Source: Pelobates cultripes (lineage: Eukaryota; Chordata; Amphibia; Anura; Pelobatidae). Taken from it: 64,000 nt of DNA. The position numbers and the translations under genes were made by a program. How positions within the stretch are numbered: the first letter of the stretch is position 1; every line of letters begins with the position of its first letter. The stretch lies in assembly GCA_933207985.1 (NCBI GenBank), contig OW240916.1:320006655-320070654 (forward strand), in the 5' to 3' direction. The notes below the pieces were generated by a model. That model searched no databases. It was given only the letters and a program-made list of their open reading frames with translations, and was not told the DNA's origin. Shown here in pieces: positions 13,906-29,660 of the stretch.

Positions 13906-16900
13906 GTATTATTTTAATATTAATTCATTATTAGCATTGCTCCCTCTATCCTGCCTGGAAGATTTAATATTTTAAATATTAATTCATTATGAGCATTGCT
14001 CCCTCTGCCTGGAATATTTAATATTTATTATTTTAATATTAATTAATTATTAGCATTGTGCCCTCTGTCCTGCCTGGAATATTTAATATTTATGATTTTA
14101 ATATTAATTAATTATTAGCATGGCTCCCTCTATCCTGCCTGGAATATTTATTATTTTAATATTAATTAATTATTAGCATTGTTCCCTCTGTCCTGCCTGG
14201 AATATTTAATATTTATTATTTTAATATTCATTCATTATTAGCATTGCTCCCTCTATCCTGCCTGGAAGATTTAATATTTATTATTTAAATATTAATTAAT
14301 TATTAGCATTGCTACCTCTATCCTGCCTGGAAGATTTAATATTTAAATATTAATTCATTATTAGCATTTCTCCCTCTATCCTGCCTGGAATAGTTAATAT
14401 TTATTATTTTAATATTAATTAATTATTAGCATTGCTCCCTCTGCCTGGAATATTTAATATTTATGATTTTAATATTAATTAATTATTAGCATTGTGCCCT
14501 CTGTCCTGCCTGGAATATTTAATATTTTAATATTAATTAATTATTAGCATGGCTCCCTCTATCCTGCCTGGAATATTTATTATTTTAATATTAATTAATT
14601 ATTAGCATTGTTCCCTCTGTCCTGCCTGGAATATTTAATATTTATTATTTTAATATTCATTCATTATTAGCATTGCTCCCTCTATCCTGCCTGGAAGATT
14701 TAATATTTATTATTTAAATATTAATTCATTATTTGCATTGCTCCCTCTATCCTGCCTGGGAGATTTAATATTTAAATATTAATTCATTATGAGCATTGCT
14801 CCCTCTGCCTGGAATATTTAATATTTATTATTTTAACATTAATTAATTATTAGCATTGCTCCCTCTGCCTGGAATATTTAATATTTATTATTTTAATATT
14901 AATTAATTATTAGCATTGTTCCCTCTGTCCTGCCTGGAATATTTAATATTTATTATTTTAACATTAATTAATTATTAGCATTGCTCCCTCTGCCTGGAAT
15001 ATTTAATATTTATTATTTTAATATTAATTAATTATTAGCATTGCTCCCTCTGCCTGGAATATTTAATATTTATTATTTTAATATTAATTAATTATTAGCA
15101 TTGTTCCCTCTGTCCTGCCTGGAATATTTATTATTTTAATATTCATTCATTATTAGCATTGCTCCCTCTATCCTGCCTGGAAGATTTTATATTTATTATT
15201 TAAATATTAATTAACTATTAGCATTGCTACCTCTATCCTGCCTGGAAGATTTTATATTTAAATATTAATTCATTATTAGCATTTCTCCCTCTATCCTGCC
15301 TGAAATAGTTAATATGTATTATTTTAATATAAATTAATTATTAGCATTGCTCCCTGCCTGGAATATTTAATATTTATTATTTTATTATTAATTAATTATT
15401 AGCATTGCTCTCTCTGTCCTGCCTGGAATATTTAATATTCATTATTTTAATATTAATTGATTATTAGCATTGCTCCCTATCCTGCCTGAAATATTTAATA
15501 TTTATTATTTTATTATTAATTAATTATTAGCATTTCTCCCTCTATCCCGCCTGGAATATTTAATATTTATTATTTTAATATTAATTCATTATCAGCATTG
15601 CACCCTCTATCCTGCCTGGAATATTTCATATTTATTATTTTAATATTAATTCATTATTAGCATGGCCCCCTCTATCCCGCCTGGAATATTTAATATTTAT
15701 TATTTTAACATTAGTTAATTATTAGCATTGCTCCCTCTATCCTGCCTGGAATGTTTAATATTTATTATTTTAATATAAATTAATTATTAGCATTGCTCCC
15801 TCTGTCCTGCCTGGAATATTTAATATTTATTATTTTAATATTAATTCATTAATAACATCCCTCCCTCTATTCCGCCTGGAATATTTATTATTTTAATATT
15901 AATTAATTATTAGCATTGCTTCCTCGGTCCTGCCTGGAATATTTAATATTTATTATTTTAACATTAGTTAATTATTAGCATTGCTCCCTCTATCCTGCCT
16001 GGAATATTTAATATTTATTATTTTAATATAAATTAATTATTAGCATTGCTTCCTCTGTCCTGCCTGGAATATTTAATATTTTAATATTAATTAATTATTA
16101 GCATTGTGCCCTCTGTCCTGCCTGGAATATTTATTATTTAAATATTTATTCATTATTAGCATTGCTCCCTCTGCCTGGAATATTTAATATTTTAATATTA
16201 ATTCATTATTAGCATGGCCCCCTCTATCCCGCCTGGAATATTTAATATGTATTATTTTAATATTAATTCATTATTAGCATTGCTCCCCTGCTGGAATATT
16301 TAATATTTATTATTTTATTATTAATTAATTATTAGCATTGCTGTCTCTGTCTGCCTGGAATATTTAATATTCATTATTTTATTATTAATTCATTATTAGC
16401 ATTCTCCTATCCTGCCTGGAATGTTGTATTTATTAACGATATTAATTCATTATCAGCATTGCCCTCTATCACCTGGATATTTCATATTTGTTATTTTGGC
16501 TTGTTCATTGTGTGGCCCCTCATCGCCTGGAATATTTAATATTTATTATTTTAACATTAGTTAATTATTAGCATTGCTCCCTCTATCCTGCCTGGAATGT
16601 TTAATATTTATTATTTTAATATAAATTAATTATTAGCATTGCTCCCTCTGTCCTGCCTGGAATATTTAATATTTATTATTTTAATATTAATTCATTAATA
16701 ACATCACTCCCTCTATTCCGCCTGGAATATTTATTATTTTAATATTAATTAATTATTAGCATTGCTTCCTCTGTCCTGCCTGGAATATTTAATATTTATT
16801 ATTTTAACATTAGTTAATTATTAGCATTGCTCCCTCTATCCTGCCTGGAATATTTAATATTTATTATTTTAATATAAATTAATTATTAGCATTGCTTCCT

Positions 16901-18346
16901 CTGTCCTGCCTGGAATATTTAATATTTTAATATTAATTAATTATTAGCATTGTGCCCTCTGTCCTGCCTGGAATATTTATTATTTAAATATTAATTCATT
17001 ATTAGCATTGCTCCCTCTGCCTGGAATATTTAATATTTATTATTTTAATATTAATTAATTATTAGCATTGCGCCCTCTGTCCTGCCTGGAATATTTAATA
17101 TGTATTATTTTAATATAAATTAATTATTAGCATTGCTCCCTGCCTGGAATATTTAATATTTATTATTTTATTATTAATTAATTATTAGCATTGCTGTCTC
17201 TGTCCTGCCTGGAATATTTAATATTCATTATTTTAATATTAATTGATTATTAGCATTGCTCCCTATCCTGCCTGGAATATTTAATATTTATTATTTTATT
17301 ATTAATTAATTATTAGCATTGCTCCTTCTATCCTGCCTGGAATATTTAATATTTATTATTTTAATATTAATTAATTATTAGCATTGCTCCCTCTGCCTGG
17401 AATATTTAATATTTATTATTTTAACATTAGTTAATTATTAGCATTGCTCCCTCTATCCTGCCTGGAATATTTAATATTTATTATTTTAATATTAATTCAT
17501 TATCAGCATTGCACCCTCTATCCTGCCTGGAATATTTAATATGTATTATTTTAATATTAATTCATTATTAGCATTGCTCCCTCTATCCTGCCTGGAAGAT
17601 TTAATATTTAAATATTAATTCATTATGAGCATTGCTCCCTCTGTCCTGCCTGGAATATTTAATATTTTAATATTAATTCATTATCAGCATTGCACCCTCT
17701 ATCCTGCCTGGAATATTTCATATTTATTATTTTAATATTAATTCATTATTAGCATGGCCCCCTCTATCCCGCCTGGAATATTTAATATTTATTATTTTAA
17801 CATTAGTTAATTATTAGCATTGCTCCCTCTATCCTGCCTGGAATGTTTAATATTTATTATTTTAATATAAATTAATTATTAGCATTGCTCCCTCTGTCCT
17901 GCCTGGAATATTTAATATTTATTATTTTAATATTAATTCATTAATAACATCCCTCCCTCTATTCCGCCTGGAATATTTATTATTTTAATATTAATTAATT
18001 ATTAGCATTGCTTCCTCGGTCCTGCCTGGAATATTTAATATTTATTATTTTAACATTAGTTAATTATTAGCATTGCTCCCTCTATCCTGCCTGGAATATT
18101 TAATATTTATTATTTTAATATAAATTAATTATTAGCATTGCTTCCTCTGTCCTGCCTGGAATATTTAATATTTTAATATTAATTAATTATTAGCATTGTG
18201 CCCTCTGTCCTGCCTGGAATATTTATTATTTAAATATTTATTCATTATTAGCATTGCTCCCTCTGCCTGGAATATTTAATATTTTAATATTAATTCATTA
18301 TTAGCATGGCCCCCTCTATCCCGCCTGGAATATTTAATATGTATTA

Positions 18347-19088
18347 TTTTAATATTAATTCATTATTAGCATTGCTCCCTCTATCCTGCCTGGAAGATTT
18401 AATATTTTAAATATTTATTCATTATGAGCATTGCTCCCTCTGCCTGGAATATTTAATATTTATTATTTTAATATTAATTAATTATTAGCATTGTGCCCTC
18501 TGTCCTGCCTGGAATATTTAATATTTATTATTTAAATATTAATTAATTATTAGCATTGCTACCTCTATTCTGCCTGGAAGATTTAATATTTAAATATTAA
18601 TTCATTATTAGCATTTCTCCCTCTATCCTGCCTGAAATAGTTAATATTTATTATTTTAATATTAATTAATTATTAGCATTGCGCCCTCTGTCCTGCCTGG
18701 AATATTTAATATGTATTATTTTAATATTAATTCATTATTAGCATTGCTCCCTCTATCCTGCCTGGAAGATTTAATATTTTAAATATTTATTCATTATGAG
18801 CATTGCTCCCTCTGCCTGGAATATTTAATATTTATTATTTTAATATTAATTAATTATTAGCATTGTGCCCTCTGTCCTGCCTGGAATATTTAATATTTAT
18901 TATTTAAATATTAATTAATTATTAGCATTGCTACCTCTATTCTGCCTGGAAGATTTAATATTTAAATATTAATTCATTATTAGCATTTCTCCCTCTATCC
19001 TGCCTGAAATAGTTAATATTTATTATTTTAATATTAATTAATTATTAGCATTGCGCCCTCTGTCCTGCCTGGAATATTTAATATGTAT
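18347..19088 (+). repeat. Direct tandem duplication of a 371-bp satellite segment
   Basis: The rare variant ttaatattttaaatatttat with its neighbours occurs at about 18400 and again 371 bases later. The segments abut, as expected from unequal exchange. Confidence 0.8.
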
Positions 19089-21020
19089 TATTTTAATATA
19101 AATTAATTATTAGCATTGCTCCCTGCCTGGAATATTTAATATTTATTATTTTATTATTAATTAATTATTAGCATTGCTCTCTCTGTCCTGCCTGGAATAT
19201 TTAATATTCATTATTTTAATATTAATTGATTATTAGCATTTCTCCCTCTATCCCGCCTGGAATATTTAATATTTATTATTTTAATATTAATTCATTATCA
19301 GCATTGCACCCTCTATCCTGCCTGGAATATTTCATATTTATTATTTTAATATTAATTAATTATTAGCATGGCCCCCTCTATCCCGCCTGGAATATTTAAT
19401 ATGTATTATTTTAATATTAATTCATTATTAGCATTGCTCCCTCTATCCTGCCTGGAAGATTTATTATTTAAATATTAATTCATTATTAGCATTGCTCCCT
19501 CTGCCTGGAATATTTAATATTTATTATTTTAATATTAATTAATTATTAGCATTGTGCCCTCTGTCCTGCCTTGAATATTTAATATTTATTATTTTAATAT
19601 TCATTCATTATTGGCATTGCTCCCTCTATCCTGCCTGGAAGATTTAATATTTATTATTTAAATATTAATTAATTATTAGCATTGCTACCTCTATCCTGCC
19701 TGGAAGATTTAATATTTAAATATTAATTCATTATTAGCATTTCTCCCTCTATCCTGCCTGAAATAGTTAATATTTATTATTTTAATATTAATTAATTATT
19801 AGCATTGCACCCTCTGTCCTGCCTGGAATATTTAATATGTATTATTTTAATATAAATTAATTATTAGCATTGCTCCCTGCTTGGAATATTTAATATTTAT
19901 TATTTTATTATTAATTAATTATTAGGATTGCTCTCTCTGTCCTGCCTGGAATATTTAATATTCATTATTTTAATATTAATTGATTATTAGCATTGCTCCC
20001 TCTGCCTGGAATATTTAATATTTATTATTTTAATATTAATTAATTATTAGCATTGTGCCCTCTGTCCTGCCTGGAATATTTAATATTTATTATTTTAATA
20101 TTAATTAATTATTAGCATTGTGCCCTCTGTCCTGCCTGGAATATTTAATATTTATGATTTTAATATTAATTAATTATTAGCATGGCTCCCTCTATCCTGC
20201 CTGGAATATTTATTATTTTAATATTAATTAATTATTAGCATTGTTCCCTCTGTCCTGCCTGGAATATTTAATATTTATTATTTTAATATTCATTCATTAT
20301 TAGCATTGCTCCCTCTATCCTGCCTGGAAGATTTTATATTTATTATTTAAATATTAATTAACTATTAGCATTGCTACCTCTATCCTGCCTGAAATAGTTA
20401 ATATGTATTATTTTAATATAAATTAATTATTAGCATTGCTCCCTGCCTGGAATATTTAATATTTATTATTTTATTATTAATTAATTATTAGCATTGCTCT
20501 CTCTGTCCTGCCTGGAATATTTAATATTCATTATTTTAATATTAATTGATTATTAGCATTGCTCCCTATCCTGCCTGAAATATTTAATATTTATTATTTT
20601 ATTATTAATTAATTATTAGCATTTCTCCCTCTATCTTGCCTGGAATATTTAATATTTATTATTTTAATATTAATTCATTATCAGCATTGCACCCTCTATC
20701 CTGCCTGGAATATTTCATATTTATTATTTTAATATTAATTCATTATTAGCATGGCCCCCTCTATCCCGCCTGGAATATTTAATATTTATTATTTTAACAT
20801 TAGTTAATTATTAGCATTGCTCTCTCTGTCCTGCCTGGAATATTTAATATTCATTATTTTAATATTAATTGATTATTAGCATTGCACCCTCTATCCTGCC
20901 TGGAATATTTCATATTTAAATATTAATTCATTATGAGCATTGCTCCCTCTGCCTGGAATATTTAATATTTATTATTTTAACATTAATTAATTATTAGCAT
21001 TGCTCCCTCTGCCTGGAATA
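18900..21020 (+). repeat. Satellite block B', second copy of about 5900-8040
   Basis: Matches block B in orientation and variant order, and differs mainly by one small insertion near 20150. It lies immediately left of block A', whereas block B lies right of block A. Confidence 0.8.
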
Positions 21021-21070
21021 TTTAATATTTATTATTTTAATATTAATTAATTATTAGCATTGCTCCCTCT

Positions 21071-24000
21071 GCCTGGAATATTTAATATTTATTATTTTAA
21101 TATTCATTCATTATTAGCATTGCTCCCTCTATCCTGCCTGGAAGATTTTATATTTATTATTTAAATATTAATTAAGTATTAGCATTGCTACCTCTATCCT
21201 GCCTGGAAGATTTAATATTTAAATATTAATTCATTATTAGCATTTCTCCCTCTATCCTGCCTGAAATAGTTAATATTTATTATTTTAATATTAATTAATT
21301 ATTAGCATTGCGCCCTCTGTCCTGCCTGGAATATTTAATATGTATTATTTTAATATAAATCAATTATTAGCATTGCTCCCTGCCTGGAATATTTAATATT
21401 TATTATTTTATTATTAATTAATTATTAGCATTGCTCTCTCTGTCCTGCCTGGAATATTTAATATTCATTATTTTAATATTAATTGATTATTAGCATTTCT
21501 CCCTCTATCCCGCCTGGAATATTTAATATTTATTATTTTAATATTAATTCATTATCAGCATTGCACCCTCTATCCTGCCTGGAATATTTCATATTTATTA
21601 TTTTAATATTAATTCATTATTAGCATGGCCCCCTCTATCCCGCCTGGAATATTTAATATTTATTATTTTAACATTAATTAATTATTAGCATTTCTCCCTC
21701 TATCCCGCCTGGAATATTTAATATTTATTATTTTAATATTAATTCATTATCAGCATTGCACCCTCTATCCTGCCTGGAATATTTCATATTTCATATTTTA
21801 ATATTAATTCATTATTAGCATGGCCCCCTCTATCCCGCCTGGAATATTTAATATTTATTATTTTAACATTAGTTAATTATTAGCATTGCTCCCTCTATCC
21901 TGCCTGGAATATTTAATATTTATTATTTTAATATAAATTAATTTTTAGCATTGCTCCCTCTGTCCTGCCTGGAATATTTAATATTTATTATTTTAATATT
22001 AATTCATTAATAACATCACTCCCTCTATTCCGCCTGGAATATTTATTATTTTAATATTAATTAATTATTAGCATTGCTTCCTCGGTCCTGCCTGGAATAT
22101 TTAATATTTATTATTTTAACATTAGTTAATTATTAGCATTGCTCCCTCTATCCTGCCTGGAATATTTAATATTTATTATTTTAATATAAATTAATTATTA
22201 GCATTGCTTCCTCTGTCCTGCCTGGAATATTTAATATTTTAATATTAATTAATTATTAGCATTGTGCCCTCTGTCCTGCCTGGAATATTTATTATTTAAA
22301 TATTTATTCATTATTAGCATTGCTCCCTCTGCCTGGAATATTTAATATTTTAATATTAATTCATTATTAGCATGGCCCCCTCTATCCCGCCTGGAATATT
22401 TAATATGTATTATTTTAATATTAATTCATTATTAGCATTGCTCCCTCTATCCTGCCTGGAAGATTTAATATTTTAAATATTAATTCATTATGAGCATTGC
22501 TCCCTCTGCCTGGAATATTTAATATTTATTATTTTAATATTAATTAATTATTAGCATTGTGCCCTCTGTCCTGCCTGGAATATTTAATATTTATTATTTA
22601 AATATTAATTAATTATTAGCATTGCTACCTCTATTCTGCCTGGAAGATTTAATATTTAAATATTAATTCATTATTAGCATTTCTCCCTCTATCCTGCCTG
22701 AAATAGTTCATATTTATTATTTTAATATTAATTAATTATTAGCATTGCACCCTCTGTCCTGCCTGGAATATTTAATATGTATTATTTTAATATAAATTAA
22801 TTATTAGCATTGCTCCCTGCCTGGAATATTTAATATTTATTATTTTATTATTAATTAATTATTAGCATTTCTCCCTCTATCCTGCCTGGAATATTTAATA
22901 TTTATTATTTTAATATTAATTCATTATCAGCATTGCACCCTCTATCCTGCCTGGAATATTTCATATTTATTATTTTAATATTAATTCATTATTAGCATGG
23001 CCCCCTCTATCCCGCCTGGAATATTTAATATTTATTATTTTAACATTAGTTAATTATTAGCATTGCTCCCTCTATCCTGCCTGGAATGTTTAATATTTTA
23101 ATATAAATTAATTATTAGCATTGCTCCCTCTGTCCTGCCTGGAATATTTAATATTTATTATTTTAATATTAATTCATTAATAACATCACTCCCTCTATTC
23201 CGCCTGGAATATTTATTATTTTAATATTAATTAATTATTAGCATTGCTTCCTCTATCCTGCCTGGAATATTTAATATTTTAATATTAATTAATTATTAGC
23301 ATTGTGCCCTCTGTCCTGCCTGGAATATTTATTATTTAAATATTAATTCATTATTAGCATTGCTCCCTCTGCCTGGAATATTTATTATTTTAATATTAAT
23401 TAATTATTAGCATTGCGCCCTCTGTCCTGCCTGGAATATTTAATATGTATTATTTTAATATTCATTCATTATTAGCATTGCTCCCTCTATCCTGCCTTGA
23501 AGATTTTATATTTATTATTTAAATATTAATTAACTATTAGCATTGCTACCTCTATCCTGCCTGGAAGATTTAATATTTAAATATTAATTCATTATTAGCA
23601 TTTCTCCCTCTATCCTGCCTGAAATAGTTAATATGTATTATTTTAATATAAATTAATTATTAGCATTGCTCCCTGCCTGGAATATTTAATATTTATTATT
23701 TTATTATTAATTAATTATTAGCATTGCTGTCTCTGTCCTGCCTGGAATATTTAATATTCATGATTTTAATATTAATTGATTATTAGCATTGCTCCCTATC
23801 CTGCCTGGAATATTTAATATTTATTATTTAAATATTAATTAATTATTAGCATTGCTCCATCTATCCTGCCTGGAATATTTAATATTTATTATTTTAATAT
23901 TAATTAATTATTAGCATTGCTCCCTCTGCCTGGAATATTTAATATTTATTATTTTAATATTAATTAATTATTAGCATTGTGCCTTCTGTCCTGCCTGGAA

Positions 24001-24417
24001 TATTTAATATTTATTATTTTATTATTAATTAATTATTAGCATTGCTCCCTCTATCCTGCCTGGAATATTTTATATTTATTATTTTAATATTAATTCATTA
24101 TTAGCATTGCTCCCTCTGCCTGGAATATTTAATATTTATTATTTTAATATTAATTAATTATTAGCATTGTGCCCTCTGTCCTGCCTGGAATATTTATTAT
24201 TTTAATATTAATTAATTATTAGCATTGTTCCCTGTGTCCTGCCTGAAATATTTAATATTTATTATTTTAATATTCATTCATTATTGGCATTGTTCCCTCT
24301 ATCCTGCCTGGAAGATTTAATATTTATTATTTTAATATTAATTAATTATTAGCATTGCTTCCTCTATCCTGCCTGGAATATTTCATATTTTAATATTAAT
24401 TAATTATTAGCATTGCG
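21071..24417 (+). repeat. Satellite block A', second copy of 1541-4887
   Basis: Same orientation and the same order of unit variants as block A, with only scattered single-base differences where I compared them. After 24411 the match resumes with the sequence at 5256, so this copy lacks the left copy's 4888-5255 segment. Confidence 0.85.
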
Positions 24418-27400
24418 CCCTCTGTCCTTCCTGGAATATTTAATATGTATTATTTTAATATAAATTAATTATTAGCATTGCTCCCTGCCTGGAATATTTA
24501 ATATTTATTATTTTATTATTAATTAATTATTAGGATTGCTCTCTCTGTCCTGCCTGGAATATTTAATATTCATTATTTTAATATTAATTGATTATTAGCA
24601 TTGCTCCCTATCCTGCCTGGAATATTTAATATTTATTATTTTATTATTAATTAATTATTAGCATTGCTCCCTCTATCCTGCCTGGAATATTTAATATTTA
24701 TTATTTTATTATTAATTAATTATTAGCATTTCTCCCTCTATCCTGCCTGGAATATTTAATATTTATTATTTTAATATTAATTCATTATCAGCATTGCACC
24801 CTCTATCCTGCCTGGAATATTTCATATTTCATATTTTAATATTAATTCATTATTAGCATGGCCCCCTCTATCCCGCCTGGAATATTTAATATTTATTATT
24901 TTAACATTAGTTAATTATTAGCATTGCTCCCTCTATCCTGCCTGGAATGTTTAATATTTATTATTTTAATATAAATTAATTATTAGCATTGCTCCCTCTA
25001 TCCTGCCTGGAATATTTAATATTTATTATTTTAACATTAGTTAATTTTTAGCATTGCTCCCTCTATCCTGCCTGGAATATTTAATATTTATTATTTTAAT
25101 ATTAATTCATTATCAGAATTGCACCCTCTATCCTGCCTGGTATATTTCATATTTAAATATTAATTCATTATGAGCATTGCTCCCTCTGCCTGGAATATTT
25201 AATATTTATTATTTTAACATTAATTAATTATTAGCATTGCTCCCTCTGCCTGGAATATTTAATATATATTATTTTAATATTAATTAATTATTAGCATTGT
25301 TCCCTCTGTCCTGCCTGGAATATTTAATATTTATTATTTTAATATTCATTCATTATTAGCATTGCTCCCTCTATCCTGCCTGGAAGATTTAATATTTATT
25401 ATTTAAATATTAATTAATTATTAGCATTGCTACCTCTATTCTGCCTGGAAGATTTAATATTTAAATATTAATTCATTATTAGCATTTCTCCCTCTATCCT
25501 GCCTGAAATAGTTAATATTTATTATTTTAATATTAATTAATTATTAGCATTGCGCCCTCTGTCCTGCCTGGAATATTTAATATGTATTATTTTAATATAA
25601 ATTAATTATTAGCATTGCTCCCTGCCTGGAATATTTAATATTTATTATTTTATTATTAATTAATTATTAGCATTTCTCCCTCTATCCTGCCTGGAATAGT
25701 TAATATGTATTATTTTAATATAAATTAATTATTAGCATTGCTCCCTGCCTGGAATATTTAATATTTATTATTTTATTATTAATTAATTATTAGCATTTCT
25801 CCCTCTATCCTGCCTGGAAGATTTAATATTTATTATTTTAATATTAATTCATTATTAGCATTGCACCCTCTATCCTGCCTGGAATATTTCATATTTATTA
25901 TTTTAATATTAATTCATTATTAGCATGGCCCCCTCTATCCCGCCTGGAATATTTAATATTTATTATTTTAACATTAGTTAATTATTAGCATTGCTCCCTC
26001 TATCCTGCCTGGAATGTTTAATATTTATTATTTTAATATAAATTAATTATTAGCATTGCTCCCTCTGTCCTGCCTGGAATATTTCATATTTATTATTTTA
26101 ATATTCATTCATTATTAGCATTGCTCCCTCTATCCTGCCTGGAAGATTTTATATTTATTATTTAAATATTAATTAACTATTAGCATTGCTAACTCTATCC
26201 TGCCTGGAAGATTTAATATTTAAATATTAATTCATTATTAGCATTTCTCCCTCTATCCTGCCTGAAATAGTTAATATGTATTATTTTAATATAAATTAAT
26301 TATTAGCATTGCTCCCTGCCTGGAATATTTAATATTTATTATTTTATTATTAATTAATTATTAGCATTTCTCCCTCTATCCTGCCTGGAAGATTTAATAT
26401 TTATTATTTTAATATTAATTCATTATCAGCATTGCACCCTCTATCCTGCCTGGAATATTTCATATTTATTATTTTAATATTAATTCATTATTAGCATGGT
26501 CCCCTCTATCCCGCCTGGAATATTTAATATTTATTATTTTAACATTAGTTAATTATTAGCATTGCTCCCTCTATCCTGCCTGGAATGTTTAATATTTATT
26601 ATATTAATATAAATTAATTATTAGCATTGCTCCCTCTGTCCTGCCTGGAATATTTCATATTTATTATTTTAATATTCATTCATTATTAGCATTGCTCCCT
26701 CTATCCTGCCTGGAAGATTTTATATTTATTATTTAAATATTAATTAACTATTAGCATTGCTACCTCTATTCTGCCTTGAAGATGTAATATTTAAATATTA
26801 ATTAATTATTAGCATTTCTCCCTCTATCCCGCCTGGAATTTTTAATATTTATTATTTTAATATTAATTCATTATCAGCATTGCACCCTCTATCCTGCCTG
26901 GAATATTTCATATTTATTATTTTAATATTAATTCATTATTAGCATTGCCCCCTATCCCGCCTGGAATATTTAATATGTATTATTTTAATATTAATTCATT
27001 ATGAGCATTGCTCCCTCTGTCCTGCCTGGAATATTTAATATTTTAATATTAATTCATTATCAGCATTGCACCCTCTATCCTGCCTGGAATATTTCATATT
27101 TATTATTTTAATATTAATTTATTATTAGCATGGCCCCCTCTATCCCGCCTGGAATATTTAATATGTATTATTTTAATATTAATTCATTATTAGCATTGCT
27201 CCCTCTGTCCTGCCTGGAAGATTTAATATTTAAATATTAATTCATTATGAGCATTGCTCCCTCTGCCTGGAATATTTAATATTTACTATTTAAATATTGA
27301 TTAATTATTAGCATTGCTGCCTCTATCCTGCCTGGAAGATTTAATATTTATTATTTAAATATTAATTCATTATTAGCATTGCTCCCTCTATCCTGCCTGG

Positions 27401-29334
27401 GAGATTTAATATTTAAATATTAATTCATTATGAGCATTGCTCCCTCTGCCTGGAATATTTAATATTTATTATTTTAATATTAATTAATTATTAGCATTGC
27501 TCCCTCTGCCTGGAATATTTCATATTTATTATTTTAATATTAATTAATTATTAGCATTGCTCCCTCTGCCTGGAATATTTAATATTTATTATTTTAATAT
27601 TAATTAATTATTAGCATTGTGCCCTCTGTCCTGCCTGGAATATTTAATATTTTAATATTAATTAATTATTAGCATTGCTCCCTCTATCCTGCCTGGAATA
27701 TTTATTATTTTAATATTAATTAATTATTAGCATTGTTCCCTCTGTCCTGCCTGGAATATTTAATATTTATTATTTTAATATTCATTCATTATTAGCATTG
27801 CTCCCTCTATCCTGCCTGGAAGATTTTATATTTATTATTTAAATATTAATTAACTATTAGCATTGCTACCTCTATCCTGCCTGGAAGATTTAATATTTAA
27901 ATATTAATTCATTATTAGCATTTCTCCCTCTATCCTGCCTGAAATAGTTAATATGTATTATTTTAATATAAATTAATTATTAGCATTGCTCCCTGCCTGA
28001 AATATTTAATATTTATTATTTTATTATTAATTAATTATTAGCATTGCTCTCTCTGTCCTGCCTGGAATATTTAATATTCATTATTTTAATATTAATTGAT
28101 TATTAGCATTGCTCCCTCTGTCCTGCCTGGAATATTTAATATTTATTATTTTAATATTCATTCATTATTAGCATTGCTCCCTCTATCCTGCCTGGAATAT
28201 TTCATATTTATTATTTTAATATTAATTCATTATTAGCATGGCCCCCTCTATCCCGCCTGGAATATTTAATATTTATTATTTTAACATTAATTAATTATTA
28301 GCATTTCTCCCTCTATCCCGCCTGGAATATTTAATATTTATTATTTTAATATTAATTCATTATCAGCATTGCACCCTCTATACTGCCTGGAATATTTCAT
28401 ATTTCATATTTTAATATAAATTAATTATTAGCATTGCTCCCTCTGTCCTGCCTGGAATATTTAATATTTATTATTTTAATATTAATTAATTATTAGCATT
28501 GCTCCCTCTGTCCTGCCTGGAATATTTAATACTTATTATTTTATTATTATTAATTAATTATCAGCATGGCTCTCTCTGTCTTGGCTGGAATATTTAATAT
28601 TTATTATTTAAATATTGATTAATTATTAGCATTGCTGCCTCTATCCTGCCTGGAAGATTTAATATTTATTATTTAAATATTAATTCATTATTAGCATTGC
28701 TCCCTCTATCCTGCCTGGGAGATTTAATATTTAAATATTAATTCATTATGAGCATTGCTCCCTCTGCCTGGAATATTTAATATTTATTATTTTAATATTA
28801 ATTAATTATTAGCATTGCTCCCTCTGCCTGGAATATTTAATATTTATTATTTTATTATTAATTAATTATTAGCATTGCTCTCTCTGTCCTGCCTGGAATA
28901 TTTAATATTTATTATTTTAATATTAATTAATTATTAGCATTGTGCCCTCTGTCCTGCCTGGAATATTTAATATTTTAATATTAATTAATTATTAGCATGG
29001 CTCCCTCTATCCTGCCTGGAATATTTATTATTTTAATATTAATTAATTACTAGCATTGTTCCCTCTATCCTGCCTGGAAGATTTAATATTTATTATTTTA
29101 ATATTCATTCATTATTAGCATTGCTTCCTCTATCCTGCCTGGAAGATTTAATATTTAAATATTAATTCATTATTAGCATTTCTCCCTCTATCCTGCCTGG
29201 AATAGTTAATATTTATTATTTTAATATTAATTAATTATTAGCATTGCTCCCTCTGCCTGGAATATTTAATATTTATTATTTTAATATTAATTAATTATTA
29301 GCATTGTGCCCTCTGTCCTGCCTGGAATATTTAA

Positions 29335-29660
29335 TATTTCCAATACACTCACCAGTACGGCTCCCCTATCCTGCCTTCTGGATTATTTATTATTTTAATA
29401 TAATTTTACTATAGTATTGTTCTCTGTTCTGCTTTTGAATATTAATATTTATTATTTTATTCTATTTCATATTAGTATTATGTTTCTATGTATCTCTGCT
29501 TGAAGATGTATATACATAAATATTACTACTATTAGTATTGCTACTTCTATTCTGCTTGGAAGATTAATATTTAAATATATAATTATTATTAGTATTTTCC
29601 TCTATCTCTACTTGAAATAGTATATTTATATTTTTAATATACTACTATAAAGGCTGCTTC
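29335..29660. repeat. Degraded satellite patch
   Basis: The array's unit order is still visible, but many core C bases read as T (agtattg for agcattg, ctgcttgg for ctgcctgg) and there are several deletions. It lines up by order with the clean segment near 1470-1810. Both flanks return abruptly to clean units. Confidence 0.75.
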
